Positions 26,884 through 34,812 of a stretch of DNA of 64,000 nt are shown one piece after another. Both the position numbers and the translations under genes were made by a program. The DNA lies in NCBI GenBank assembly GCA_024742575.1, contig JANSYF010000013.1, forward strand, positions 1 through 64,000, in the 5' to 3' direction. Under the pieces are notes generated by a model. It was not told where the DNA came from. It worked only from the letters and a program-made list of their open reading frames with translations, and made no database searches. Position 1 is the first letter of the stretch; every line of letters begins with the position of its first letter. The stretch comes from Paracoccaceae bacterium. Lineage in GTDB: Bacteria > Pseudomonadota > Alphaproteobacteria > Rhodobacterales > Rhodobacteraceae.

Positions 26884-27587
26884 CCTCTGGTCCAATGTTC
26901 CCGCCGCTGATGCAGGGCGTCAATGCGGCGGGGGCCGACCCGTTCGAGGCCGCCTGTGCCGAGGCGGCGCAGGGTTGCGACGCGGGCACCATCCTTTACG
27001 ACGTGACGCCGGAGCGTTTGCAAGCGGCGATTGTTTTAGCGCCTGAAGTGGCGATGGAAGATGCAGCGGCGATGCTACCGTTGACTGGCGTCGCGGTGCA
27101 GAACGCGCTGGGCGCACTGGGACCGTCCGAGTTTGCTGTGCACCTATGCTGGGACGGGCCGATCCGGGTGAACGGGGCGATGTGTGGTCAGGTCCGGGGT
27201 GCCACGGATACGAGGGATTCGGGTGAAGAACCCGGCTGGCTTGTCACCGGGTTTGAACTTGTCTTTGCGCGGCCGCAAGTTGCGGGTGGTGACACACCCG
27301 ATGAGACCGACCTGATGAGCGAAGGCTGCGGAGATCTGACGCCGACCGATCTGTTGGAAAGCTGGTCGCGCCATCTGCTGAACTGGATCAGCCGCTGGGA
27401 AAGCGAAGGCATGGGGCCACTGCATGCCGAATGGTCCGGGCTTGCTTATGGGATGGGGCAGGACGGCACGTTTCTGGGCAAATCGGGACATTTTCTTGGG
27501 CTGGACGAAAAGCTTGGCCTCTTGCTTCGCGCCGATGGGCAGACCATGCTCTTGCCGGTGACCGACCTATTGGAGATCCGTTCATGA
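26880..27587 (+). CDS. Biotin/lipoate ligase-like protein (DUF4444-type)
   Basis: A 235-aa protein with the biotin/lipoate ligase (BPL/LplA) fold pattern: FPPLMQGVNAAGADPFEAACAEAA, ALGALGPSEFAVHLCWDGPIRVNGAMCGQVRGAT, then a C-terminal domain ending LLPVTDLLEI. In true ligases the loop after the NG strand holds a catalytic lysine; here that loop reads NGAMCGQVRG with no lysine, so ligase activity is doubtful. It overlaps mrp and the next gene by 4 bp each. Substrate and role unknown. Confidence 0.75.
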   Translation: MTSGPMFPPLMQGVNAAGADPFEAACAEAAQGCDAGTILYDVTPERLQAAIVLAPEVAMEDAAAMLPLTGVAVQNALGALGPSEFAVHLCWDGPIRVNGAMCGQVRGATDTRDSGEEPGWLVTGFELVFARPQVAGGDTPDETDLMSEGCGDLTPTDLLESWSRHLLNWISRWESEGMGPLHAEWSGLAYGMGQDGTFLGKSGHFLGLDEKLGLLLRADGQTMLLPVTDLLEIRS

Positions 27588-28063
27588 AACTCGCCCGTGC
27601 CATTCATTTCGACGAGAGCGATCAGCGTGTCTTTCATTCTCCGGCGCGGACCGGCGAATGGTGTATCTCGGGTGGGTTCGAGTTTTCTAACTGGTCCGAA
27701 GGCGATCTTGAGGGGCGCGCAAAGCAGGCGTTCTCGAACGGTTGGCTGGGGGCCGAGACCTTTGGTCGGGTGAGCTTTGTCGCGGTGACGCAGATGGAAC
27801 CGGCGGAGTATGCGGCGCTTGTCGATGGCCTCGCCCAGCATTTCGTTGATATCTATGGCGCGCCTTCGATTGATGCCGCACGTCCGGTGGCCGAAGCCGA
27901 AATCGCGCACATGGCCGAGCTGTGTGACGAACACGCGCCCAACACGTTGCTGACGGTCAGCCGCGAATTGACCGAAGCGGGAGTGAACGAAGCCTTCCGC
28001 GTGATTGAACCGCAAGAGGCGGATATGGCGCTGCTGGCCGTGCACGGATCACTGGACGAGTAG
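27584..28063 (+). CDS. DUF6505 family protein
   Basis: A 159-aa soluble protein beginning MKLARAIHFDESDQRVFHSPA, with EWCISGGFEFSNWSEGDLEGRAKQAFSNGWLG and LCDEHAPNTLLTVSRELTEAGVNEAFR. I recall this as a Rhodobacterales family (DUF6505) linked to the same Mrp operon. The ATG at 27584 overlaps the ligase-like gene (ATGA); an upstream in-frame start lies inside that gene and is rejected. No catalytic motif is evident. It ends the four-gene DUF6494-mrp unit before a strong palindrome. Confidence 0.78.
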   Translation: MKLARAIHFDESDQRVFHSPARTGEWCISGGFEFSNWSEGDLEGRAKQAFSNGWLGAETFGRVSFVAVTQMEPAEYAALVDGLAQHFVDIYGAPSIDAARPVAEAEIAHMAELCDEHAPNTLLTVSRELTEAGVNEAFRVIEPQEADMALLAVHGSLDE

Positions 28064-28066
28064 CGC

Positions 28067-28094
28067 GTCGAAGCCCCTTCGAAGGGGCTTCGAC
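28067..28094. terminator. Bidirectional palindromic terminator
   Basis: GTCGAAGCCCC (28067-28077) and GGGGCTTCGAC (28084-28094) are perfect complements around TTCGAA. The structure lies between two converging stop codons, 3 bp after one and touching the other. It lacks a clear U-tract, so it may block read-through by structure or Rho. Confidence 0.65.
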
Positions 28095-28810
28095 TACGGC
28101 AGAATGGGGCCCGCATCGGCCACATCCTGCGTGGGCATCTCGCCAGAGATTTCCAAAATCAGTTTGCGCTTTACCGCGTCGGCAAAGGATGCGCGGTTTT
28201 CTGCGGTCACCACAAATGCCCCCAGCCCGCCGATGATCTGCGCCTCGTATTGTGCCTCAAGCCCGCCTTGGGCGCGGCCGGGGTCGTCGGGGCGCAGAAT
28301 TGGCAGCGCGTTGATTGTCACACCTGCCGCCACAACAGCATCGCGGGATTCGGCAATGGAAGGCCCAGAGTAGTTGCGCACAGAGTCGCCGGAAAAGTCG
28401 ATCACCCGCCGCCAGCCATCAAATTCGTTGGTATCCATCATCCGCAGCCCTTCTAGCAACGCCGCACCGATGGCGTTGCGCCCATAGGCCTGTCGCGGTT
28501 TGTTCAGCAGTTCGGCGGCAAACAATGTCGCACTGTCCGGCCCGTCGATTCGCATCCAGTCCGCGACAACCGCCTGATTGGCGGCCCATTCCACGTAGGT
28601 CACCGCAATCGAACCATAGGCCGTGTTGGCAATGGCAGCGAGCACTTCGGGATCGGTGATCGCCTGCGCGTAGCCTTGGCGTTGAAAGTCGATCTCGCGC
28701 TGGTCAATGGAACCCGAGGCATCCGCAAGCAGCACCAATTCAAGGTCGGTGTCTTGCGCAAGGGCTGGGCTGGTGAGGCTGAAAAGAAGGATAAAAAGCA
28801 GGCGACGCAT
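28094..28810 (-). CDS. DUF1194 family exported VWA-like protein
   Basis: A 238-aa protein with a Sec signal peptide (MRRLLFILLFSLTSPALAQ) and a von Willebrand A-like fold. The metal-binding MIDAS begins D30-A-S-G-S, with the further DFSGDS segment and VTINALPIL. It matches the DUF1194 family of periplasmic proteins, function unknown. It is divergent from a cytochrome c gene across a gap that holds an FNR-type box, so both may respond to oxygen. Confidence 0.85.
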   Translation of the reverse strand: MRRLLFILLFSLTSPALAQDTDLELVLLADASGSIDQREIDFQRQGYAQAITDPEVLAAIANTAYGSIAVTYVEWAANQAVVADWMRIDGPDSATLFAAELLNKPRQAYGRNAIGAALLEGLRMMDTNEFDGWRRVIDFSGDSVRNYSGPSIAESRDAVVAAGVTINALPILRPDDPGRAQGGLEAQYEAQIIGGLGAFVVTAENRASFADAVKRKLILEISGEMPTQDVADAGPILP

Positions 28811-28870
28811 GGGAAACCCTTATGACACAATGGTCCAAAGCTAGAGCATCCGTGCCAAAGCTCAAAAGGT

Positions 28871-28884
28871 TTGATCCGGATCAA
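28871..28884. promoter_or_regulatory. FNR/FnrL-type binding site
   Basis: TTGATCCGGATCAA is a perfect match to the FNR consensus TTGAT-N4-ATCAA. It is centred about 66 bp upstream of the cytochrome c start codon and 67 bp from the divergent DUF1194 start. No other perfect box was noticed in the window. Known FnrL sites of Rhodobacteraceae have this form. Confidence 0.8.
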
Positions 28885-28943
28885 CGCAGGAAAGGGGCAT
28901 TTCGGGCAGGCTTGGCGCACCTTTGGTCAGATGGAGTCTCCTT

Positions 28944-29351
28944 ATGCGACATGTTCTTGCCGGCCTCACCCTTCTTGCCCTGACCGCCGCGCCGCTTGCG
29001 GCGCAGGATGTCGATCACGGGCGCGCCCTGTTTCAGACCCATTGCGCCACTTGTCATGGTGCCGATGCCAAGGGGCAGGGGCCATTGGCGGGCGCTTTGG
29101 TGTTGCAACCTGTCGACCTTACCACGCTGGCATCGCGCCATGGCGGTGTCTTTCCGCTGGAGCGGGTGCTTAAGCGTATCGACGGAACCGACCCGCTGGT
29201 CAGCCACGGATCGCCCATGCCGGTCTACGGCCCGTACTTTGAAGGCGTGGCCAACACCGCGATGAAGCTTCCTAGCGGACAGCCGGTGTTGGTGTCGGAA
29301 CCGATCGCCGATCTGGTGGGCTATCTGCAATCGGTGCAGAGCGCCGAATAA
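28944..29351 (+). CDS. Periplasmic mono-heme cytochrome c
   Basis: A 135-aa class I cytochrome c. A signal peptide (MRHVLAGLTLLALTAAPLAA) is followed by the heme motif CATCH in FQTHCATCHGADAKGQGPLAG; SHGSPMPVYGPYF supplies the probable methionine ligand. GGAGTCTCC precedes the ATG at 28944; an earlier in-frame GTG would add seven residues before the signal peptide. The FNR-type box upstream suggests induction at low oxygen. It could be an electron acceptor for the formate dehydrogenase region; that link is inferred from proximity. Confidence 0.88.
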   Translation: MRHVLAGLTLLALTAAPLAAQDVDHGRALFQTHCATCHGADAKGQGPLAGALVLQPVDLTTLASRHGGVFPLERVLKRIDGTDPLVSHGSPMPVYGPYFEGVANTAMKLPSGQPVLVSEPIADLVGYLQSVQSAE

Positions 29352-29471
29352 GCACGGTTTACACATGGTGTTTTCGCGCACCGCTGTGCTGCGCTATCCG
29401 CACGGTCTGGGTTGCAATGCCACCCGTCCCGGCAGATGGTGCCGGACAATTGTGATGGGTGAGAAAATTCC

Positions 29472-30215
29472 ATGTCGATACCGGATACGTTGGGCACGTT
29501 GCTGATTGAAACCGTCAAAGGGCATCAGCTTGGCGGCGCGTTTCTTATGCTGGGGCGGCAGGGCTTTGTTGGCACCCGCCGGGGTCAATCGGCCAAGGAT
29601 TTCGAAGCGGCGATTACCACGCATTTGCCGGGCCTGACCGAAGATGATTTGCGCAATCCCGACAATGCCTACAGCGAAACCTTCTTTACCAAGCTGGGCT
29701 TTGACAGCGTGGATTCCCTTGATTTTTCGGATTTCGAGGACGCGAGTGTCATCCACGACCTGACGCAGCCTGTTGGGGAAGACCTGACTGCGCGGTTCGA
29801 TGTGATCTATGACGGCGGCACCTGCGAACATGTGTTCGAACTGCCTACTGCCTATCGCAATATCGACCGGATGCTGCGCCCCGGTGGCGTGCTGATCGGG
29901 CATTCGCCCTGCAACAACTGGATCAATCACGGCTTTTACCAGATCACCCCCGAGATGGTGTACGGGTTCTGGCAAAAGGCGATGGGGTACGAAGTGCTCG
30001 ACCTTTTGTTGCAGCCGATCCGCCCGGCCCATGCGGCCAAGACGGCGCGCACCACGAACCCGAACGAAACTGGCGTGCGCCCACGCATCCGCGGAAAACT
30101 GCCTGCCGGATCTCCGGTGATTCTGCATTATGTCGTGCGCAAGCCTTTGACGCAGCAGGCGCAAGACGGTGTGTATCAGACCGACTACATGAAGCGCTGG
30201 TCGGACGACGACTAG
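29472..30215 (+). CDS. SAM-dependent methyltransferase-like protein
   Basis: A 247-aa class I methyltransferase-like protein. The recognisable block is FDVIYDGGTCEHVFELPTAYRNIDRMLRPGGVLIGHSP, matching motifs II and III of Methyltransf_11/23. The usual glycine-rich SAM loop is replaced by GAFLMLGRQGFVG near the N-terminus, a variant known in some families that open with LMLGRQ. Substrate unknown. It is convergent with pepT with only 6 bp between stops. Confidence 0.75.
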   Translation: MSIPDTLGTLLIETVKGHQLGGAFLMLGRQGFVGTRRGQSAKDFEAAITTHLPGLTEDDLRNPDNAYSETFFTKLGFDSVDSLDFSDFEDASVIHDLTQPVGEDLTARFDVIYDGGTCEHVFELPTAYRNIDRMLRPGGVLIGHSPCNNWINHGFYQITPEMVYGFWQKAMGYEVLDLLLQPIRPAHAAKTARTTNPNETGVRPRIRGKLPAGSPVILHYVVRKPLTQQAQDGVYQTDYMKRWSDDD

Positions 30216-30221
30216 GCGCTC

Positions 30222-31460
30222 TTAGCTGGGCTGTGCGGCACGCTCTGCGATCCGCAGGCAGACATCAGTGGCGCGTGTCATGTCCTGCACCGACACCCAT
30301 TCAAGCGGACCGTGCACGTTCTGCATGCCAGTAAACAGGTTAGGGCAAGGCACGCCCATTTCCGTCAGACGTGACCCGTCGGTGCCGCCCCGAACGGGAG
30401 CGGAAAAACCAGGGATTCCGAGATCCGCCAGCGCATCGCGGGCAAGCGTGACAGGGGTCATGTTATCTTCCAGCCAATAGCGCATGTTGCGGTATTGCGG
30501 GGTGATGGTGCAGGTGATCTGGGCGCGTGGTTCGGTGGCGGCGATGGTGTCGCAGACCTGACGCAACAGCGCGCCTTTTGCCTCTAAGCCCTCACGTTCG
30601 AAATCGCGCAGGATGAACCGTAGCTCCATTTGGTCAGCGTTGCCCTTCATGTCTATGGCGTGAATGAAGCCTTGGATGCCATCGGTGGTTTCGGGCGTCA
30701 TGGTCGCTTGCGGCAGGGTGTCGATGATCTTGGATGCAAGTTGGATGGCGTTGACCAGCTTGTCTTTGGCCCAACCCGGATGGATCGACACACCAGTGAC
30801 GGTGACCACGGCGAAATCGGCTGAAAAGGTTTCGTAGGTCACTTCGCCCAGATCGCCGCCGTCGAAGGTATAGGCGAAATCGACACCCAGATCGGCGGGC
30901 AGCTTGGGATCAACGCCGCGCCCGATTTCCTCGTCCGGGGTAAAGGCGACCCTGATGGTGGGGCGTTTGATCTCGGGGTGTGTCAGCAGGTGACGCGCCG
31001 CAGTCATGACAATAGCGACGCCTGCCTTGTCATCGGCCCCCAGCAGTGTCAGGCCGGAGGCAGTGACGATGTCATCCCCGACCTTGCCCGCAAGATAGGG
31101 AAACGCCGCCGGGTCGAGCAGCAGATCGGGATCATCGGGATAGGTGATCGCTCCGCCATTGTAGCCTTCGATCACCCGGGGTTTGACGCCGGTGGCGTTG
31201 AACTGTGGTGCTGTGTCCACATGGGCCAGAAAGCCAATGGTCGGGCCGGGGGCGGTGCCAGGGATCGTGGCGATCACGGTGCCATAGGGCGTCTTGGTCA
31301 CGTCCTGCGCGCCCATCTCGGTCAGCTCAGAGACCATCAGGTCGAGCATGTCATGCTGACACGCAGTTGACGGCCCAGAGGGGCTGTCCATGTCCGCTTG
31401 GCTGTCGATGGCGCAATAGCGGACCAGACGGGTTTTCAGCTCTTCGTGGAATTGGGACAT
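30222..31460 (-). CDS. pepT: Peptidase T (tripeptide aminopeptidase)
   Basis: A 412-aa M20-family zinc peptidase that releases the N-terminal residue of tripeptides in the cytoplasm. Metal-binding segments: FLAHVDTAP, GADDKAGVAIV, TPDEEIGRGVD and, near the end, GTDGSRLTEMGVPCPNLFTG. Length matches PepT. It stands alone; the adjoining upstream interval is gene-free. Confidence 0.94.
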   Translation of the reverse strand: MSQFHEELKTRLVRYCAIDSQADMDSPSGPSTACQHDMLDLMVSELTEMGAQDVTKTPYGTVIATIPGTAPGPTIGFLAHVDTAPQFNATGVKPRVIEGYNGGAITYPDDPDLLLDPAAFPYLAGKVGDDIVTASGLTLLGADDKAGVAIVMTAARHLLTHPEIKRPTIRVAFTPDEEIGRGVDPKLPADLGVDFAYTFDGGDLGEVTYETFSADFAVVTVTGVSIHPGWAKDKLVNAIQLASKIIDTLPQATMTPETTDGIQGFIHAIDMKGNADQMELRFILRDFEREGLEAKGALLRQVCDTIAATEPRAQITCTITPQYRNMRYWLEDNMTPVTLARDALADLGIPGFSAPVRGGTDGSRLTEMGVPCPNLFTGMQNVHGPLEWVSVQDMTRATDVCLRIAERAAQPS

Positions 31461-31869
31461 TCGGCGCTCCTGTGGTTCCTGGCGCGAAGGGGCCGGATGG
31501 GCGTCGGAGAGTCAAGAGGCGCGCCCAAGTCGAAGGCTCGCTGCGGCTGAGCCAATGTCCGCTTCAGGAGATCAGCGCAGAATGTCTGATTGATTTTATA
31601 CTAGCTCAATCATGCCCATCCTTTGCGTCTGATGTGTTGAAAGATCTTATCTGACATCGCGTCGTCTTACGGGGCGATGACATACACTAATTCTTCAAAT
31701 CGGTCGAAACAGGTGTGGTCCGCGGCGTTCAACTTGCCAATTGGATAAGACCCACAAAGGACGCTGTGCTTAGTTAGCTTTAGCAAGACGTCCGAACTTA
31801 CTATGATGCGGTAAGTCCACTCGAGCCAACTGGATCATCTTTACGTTCTGGAACAAATGGCATTTGCAA
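31461..31869. other. Gene-free interval at the edge of the acid-sugar cluster
   Basis: About 410 bp lie between the starts/ends of pepT and the OtnC-like gene. The right two thirds look less GC-rich than neighbours. No frame has a credible start and ribosome-binding site, and no RNA or strong terminator stands out. It resembles a decayed junction sequence. Confidence 0.5.
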
Positions 31870-32514
31870 CTACCAGTCTACGTCAAACTTGCGCACAATC
31901 TGCTGGATATGGTCGTCCGACAACAAGGTCGCATTCATACCGCGCGTCAAAATTGCGAGCTTTGCCGTTTCTTCCAATTCTTCCATTGCAAAGGATGCTG
32001 CCCAGATATCCTTACCCGCGACGACTGGACCGTGATTGGCTAGCAAGACTGCGGAACTTTTGCCTGCTAACCCGCGCACGGCATCCCCCATCGCCGGATC
32101 ACCGGGAAGAAAGAACGGGAGCAATTTCACCTTACCCACCCGCATAATCGCGTAAGGTGTAAGAGCTGGCAGCACGTTATCGGGATCGGTTTCGGGCAGC
32201 ATTGACAGCGCGACCGAATGGGTCGAATGCAGATGTACCACCGCACCCGTGTCGTTGCGTGTCTCATAAAACGCGGAGTGCAGCGGCGTTTCCTTGGTTG
32301 GCGGATCGCCTGAAATCAGTCGGAAATTTGTATCTAGATGGCTTATCTGTGCAGGGTCCAAAAAGCCCATGGCGCGCCCTGTCGGCGTGACCAGAACGCT
32401 GCCATCAGACAACTGTGCAGAGATGTTACCTGACGACCCGCAGGTCAGCCCGCGATCAAACATCGACTTGGCCAGTGTGCAAATATCTTCGCGTAGTTTC
32501 GCGTGTTCGCTCAT
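31870..32514 (-). CDS. otnC: Class II aldolase-family 3-oxo-tetronate 4-phosphate decarboxylase homologue
   Basis: A 214-aa zinc-dependent class II aldolase/adducin protein. Key segments: GLTCGSSGNISAQL (phosphate site), KETPLHSAF (acidic residue), the metal-binding VVHLHSTHS and LLANHGPVV. In the known pathway OtnC decarboxylates 3-oxo-tetronate 4-phosphate to dihydroxyacetone phosphate. It overlaps the OtnK-like kinase by 4 bp, the expected partner. It is the last gene of the TctC-to-OtnC operon. Confidence 0.87.
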   Translation of the reverse strand: MSEHAKLREDICTLAKSMFDRGLTCGSSGNISAQLSDGSVLVTPTGRAMGFLDPAQISHLDTNFRLISGDPPTKETPLHSAFYETRNDTGAVVHLHSTHSVALSMLPETDPDNVLPALTPYAIMRVGKVKLLPFFLPGDPAMGDAVRGLAGKSSAVLLANHGPVVAGKDIWAASFAMEELEETAKLAILTRGMNATLLSDDHIQQIVRKFDVDW

Positions 32515-33731
32515 TGCGGGGATTCCATCAATGCTAGGGCCTCGACAAAGAAATCAGGCCCGCCGAAGTTCCCCGATTTGAGGACCAGCGCCGTGCCATC
32601 GCAGATCACCAAAGGTACGCCTGCGGCGGCGCGTGGTCCGATATGCAACATTTGCGCGCCCAAACCAGTCACAACCGCACCAGAGGTTTCGCCGCCTGCA
32701 ACAACCAAACGCCGCAATCCTTTGTCGACCAAGGCATTGGCGAGGCGGGAAAAAACCGCCTCAATAGCGTCCGCCGAGTGTCCACTTCCATGTTTGTTTT
32801 GAGCCGCACTGACCGTTTCGGGATCGGCTGAGGAATAGACCAGCGGTGCGGTCTCTTGCGCCATAACCCAATCAGCGATTTCGGCGATGTCATACCCATC
32901 TGCGACAGCAAGGTCCGTTTCAATTTGAAAGCTCGGGGCAATTTCGCTGAACCGTGCCACCTGTTCGCGAGTTGCACGGCTGCATGATCCTGAGAGGATC
33001 GCGCCTTGGCCCGTGATGCCAACCCAGTCAGGTTTTTTCGCTGAGAAACCAAAGTTCGCGGGCAAACCAAGGGCGATGCCCGATCCACCACACAAAAGTG
33101 GTGCGCCTTTGGCGGCTTTGCCGATCTCAAACAGGTCGCGGTCACTGATCGCGTCGGTAATCAAATGCTGCGCGGTGTCCATCGCGGCCCTGATCGCATC
33201 TCCGCCCTGTTGAACCACCATGGTATCAATATGCCCGACCGCGCGCGTGGATTGTGCCGCTAGAACGCGGCGCAAGTCTGGGTCGGCCATCGGGGTGAGC
33301 GGGTGGTTTTCCATGCCGCTTTCGCTCAGTAATTTATCGGCCACGAACAAATGCCCCATATAAACGCTGCGCCCGTTTTCGGGAAACGCAGGGCAAACGA
33401 TCACGCCTTGTGCGCCCAACATCTCGGCCAAAGCATCCAGCACAGGGCCGATGTTGCCCTCGGCCGTACTGTCGAAGGTTGAACAGACCTTGAGGATGAT
33501 CTGCTCTGCGCCTTGCGCTCGTAGCCAGCGGCAGGCGGCGACCGATTGATCAATCGCCTCTTGCACGGGGGCCGTACGGGATTTCAAAGCGACAACCCCT
33601 GCACCTAGATCGCTGTCCACATCGCCATCAGGCACACCAATGAATTGAGCCACGGACATGCCGCGTTCGGCCAATGTCAGGGCGATATCAGACGCGCCTG
33701 TAAAATCGTCCGCGATGACGCCAATTTTCAT
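32511..33731 (-). CDS. otnK: Four-carbon acid sugar kinase (3-oxo-tetronate kinase homologue)
   Basis: A 406-aa DUF1537/OtnK-family kinase. The N-terminal domain opens MKIGVIADDFTGASDIAL with the substrate-binding DDFTGASD; the C-terminal nucleotide-binding domain has LVVAGGETSGAVV. Known members phosphorylate 3-oxo-tetronates (from D-threonate, L-threonate or D-erythronate) at O4. Overlaps on both sides couple it to the MBL hydrolase and the OtnC-like enzyme. Substrate chain length is not fixed by sequence. Confidence 0.88.
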   Translation of the reverse strand: MKIGVIADDFTGASDIALTLAERGMSVAQFIGVPDGDVDSDLGAGVVALKSRTAPVQEAIDQSVAACRWLRAQGAEQIILKVCSTFDSTAEGNIGPVLDALAEMLGAQGVIVCPAFPENGRSVYMGHLFVADKLLSESGMENHPLTPMADPDLRRVLAAQSTRAVGHIDTMVVQQGGDAIRAAMDTAQHLITDAISDRDLFEIGKAAKGAPLLCGGSGIALGLPANFGFSAKKPDWVGITGQGAILSGSCSRATREQVARFSEIAPSFQIETDLAVADGYDIAEIADWVMAQETAPLVYSSADPETVSAAQNKHGSGHSADAIEAVFSRLANALVDKGLRRLVVAGGETSGAVVTGLGAQMLHIGPRAAAGVPLVICDGTALVLKSGNFGGPDFFVEALALMESPQ

Positions 33732-34525
33732 GTCTCGAACTCTTTGATTGGACCGACGTCAAGACGGTGGATATGCGTTGCCAAAGCGGAAGGGAAATAC
33801 TCGCACACCAGTGGGTCATGCCCCGGCACAATCAGCGTCGGTTTGCTTGCCAGCCGATGCAAGGTTTCAAACCCGTCGAGCATGTTTTGAAGGTCTACGA
33901 CAATCGGGAACGGTTTGCGGGCAAAGACATTTTCATAAAAATGGGCCGCATCAGAGGCCAGCACCATCCAGCCCGCCTGCGTGCGCACCCGCACCGATTG
34001 CAGCCCGCGCGAATGGCCGCCAATACAATGCACCGTGACCCCGTCGGCCACCTGCGCTTCGCCATCATGGAACGTGACCTTACCGGAATAGAGCCGCTTG
34101 ACGGCCTCGCAGACATGATCGGCGGTAAACGGCATACGCAATGTGTCGTGGCACATGCACGGACCGGTGGCATATGCCATTTCAGCCGCCTGAAGATGCA
34201 GCGTCGCGTTTGGGAACAGGTGCAACCCGCCCGCATGATCATAATGCAAATGTGTCACGATGATCTTGGTGACGTCTTCGGGTTTGATCCCGAACGGGGC
34301 GAGGGCCGTCACAGGATCAAGGCGGATCGGGCGCGCGCGCGTAGTCGCTTCGTCCATGTCATACCCTGTGTCGACCAAGATCATCTCATCGCCGCGTTTC
34401 AGCAGCCACATAAAGTAGTCCATCGCGTGGGGCGCATCGTGATAGTCATCAAAGATGAAACTGTCCGCGCGGGTGCGCGCATTGCGATCCGCGTATTTGA
34501 TCGAATAGACTTCCCAATCGCTCAT
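33728..34525 (-). CDS. Metallo-beta-lactamase-fold hydrolase, lactonase-like
   Basis: A 265-aa MBL-fold enzyme of the N-acyl homoserine lactonase-like group. The zinc motif is VTHLHYDHAGG (HxHxDH); further ligands appear at GGHSRG, ASDAAH and VPGHDP. No signal peptide, so it acts in the cytoplasm. Within an acid-sugar operon a sugar lactone is the likely substrate rather than a signal molecule; this is inference. It overlaps both neighbours by 4 bp. Confidence 0.82.
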   Translation of the reverse strand: MSDWEVYSIKYADRNARTRADSFIFDDYHDAPHAMDYFMWLLKRGDEMILVDTGYDMDEATTRARPIRLDPVTALAPFGIKPEDVTKIIVTHLHYDHAGGLHLFPNATLHLQAAEMAYATGPCMCHDTLRMPFTADHVCEAVKRLYSGKVTFHDGEAQVADGVTVHCIGGHSRGLQSVRVRTQAGWMVLASDAAHFYENVFARKPFPIVVDLQNMLDGFETLHRLASKPTLIVPGHDPLVCEYFPSALATHIHRLDVGPIKEFET

Positions 34526-34812
34526 GACGTCACCTGTGCGTAGGTTTTGACGGTCTTTCCGGCGATCATCGGGGCAACTGCGGCATCGAACGTTTTGAAA
34601 TGTGCGCTAGCGAGGTGTGCATCAAACGCCGCCGCGTTTGTATACAGTTCATATAGGAACACTTCATTGGGCGCACTTGGGTCTGTGCAAACGTCAAATC
34701 GATGACAGCCATCCTCGCGCGCCAAAGACGTTTCGGCATTGTCGCGCATCAATGGCATGAACGCGCTGGTGTCTTCAGGGTTGATCTGAAACGTGACGAC
34801 GACAGCAAACAT
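34522..34812 (-). CDS. ABM-domain (YgiN/LsrG-like) protein
   Basis: A 96-aa antibiotic-biosynthesis-monooxygenase-fold protein: MFAVVVTFQINPEDTSAFMPLM, REDGCHRFDVCTDPSAPNEVFLYELYTNAAAFDAH and ending KTYAQVTS. These small dimeric ferredoxin-like proteins act as cofactor-free monooxygenases or, as with LsrG, as isomerases of phosphorylated sugar-like compounds. The start shares TGATG with the TctA-like stop. The reaction here is unknown. Confidence 0.82.
   Translation of the reverse strand: MFAVVVTFQINPEDTSAFMPLMRDNAETSLAREDGCHRFDVCTDPSAPNEVFLYELYTNAAAFDAHLASAHFKTFDAAVAPMIAGKTVKTYAQVTS

Noticed and set aside
25825-26895. 356-aa open frame on the minus strand
   Set aside because: Antisense to mrp, rich in His/Arg, no recognisable domain.
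31205-31654. 149-aa plus-strand frame crossing the pepT start
   Set aside because: Mostly antisense to pepT, and the part beyond it has no recognisable content.
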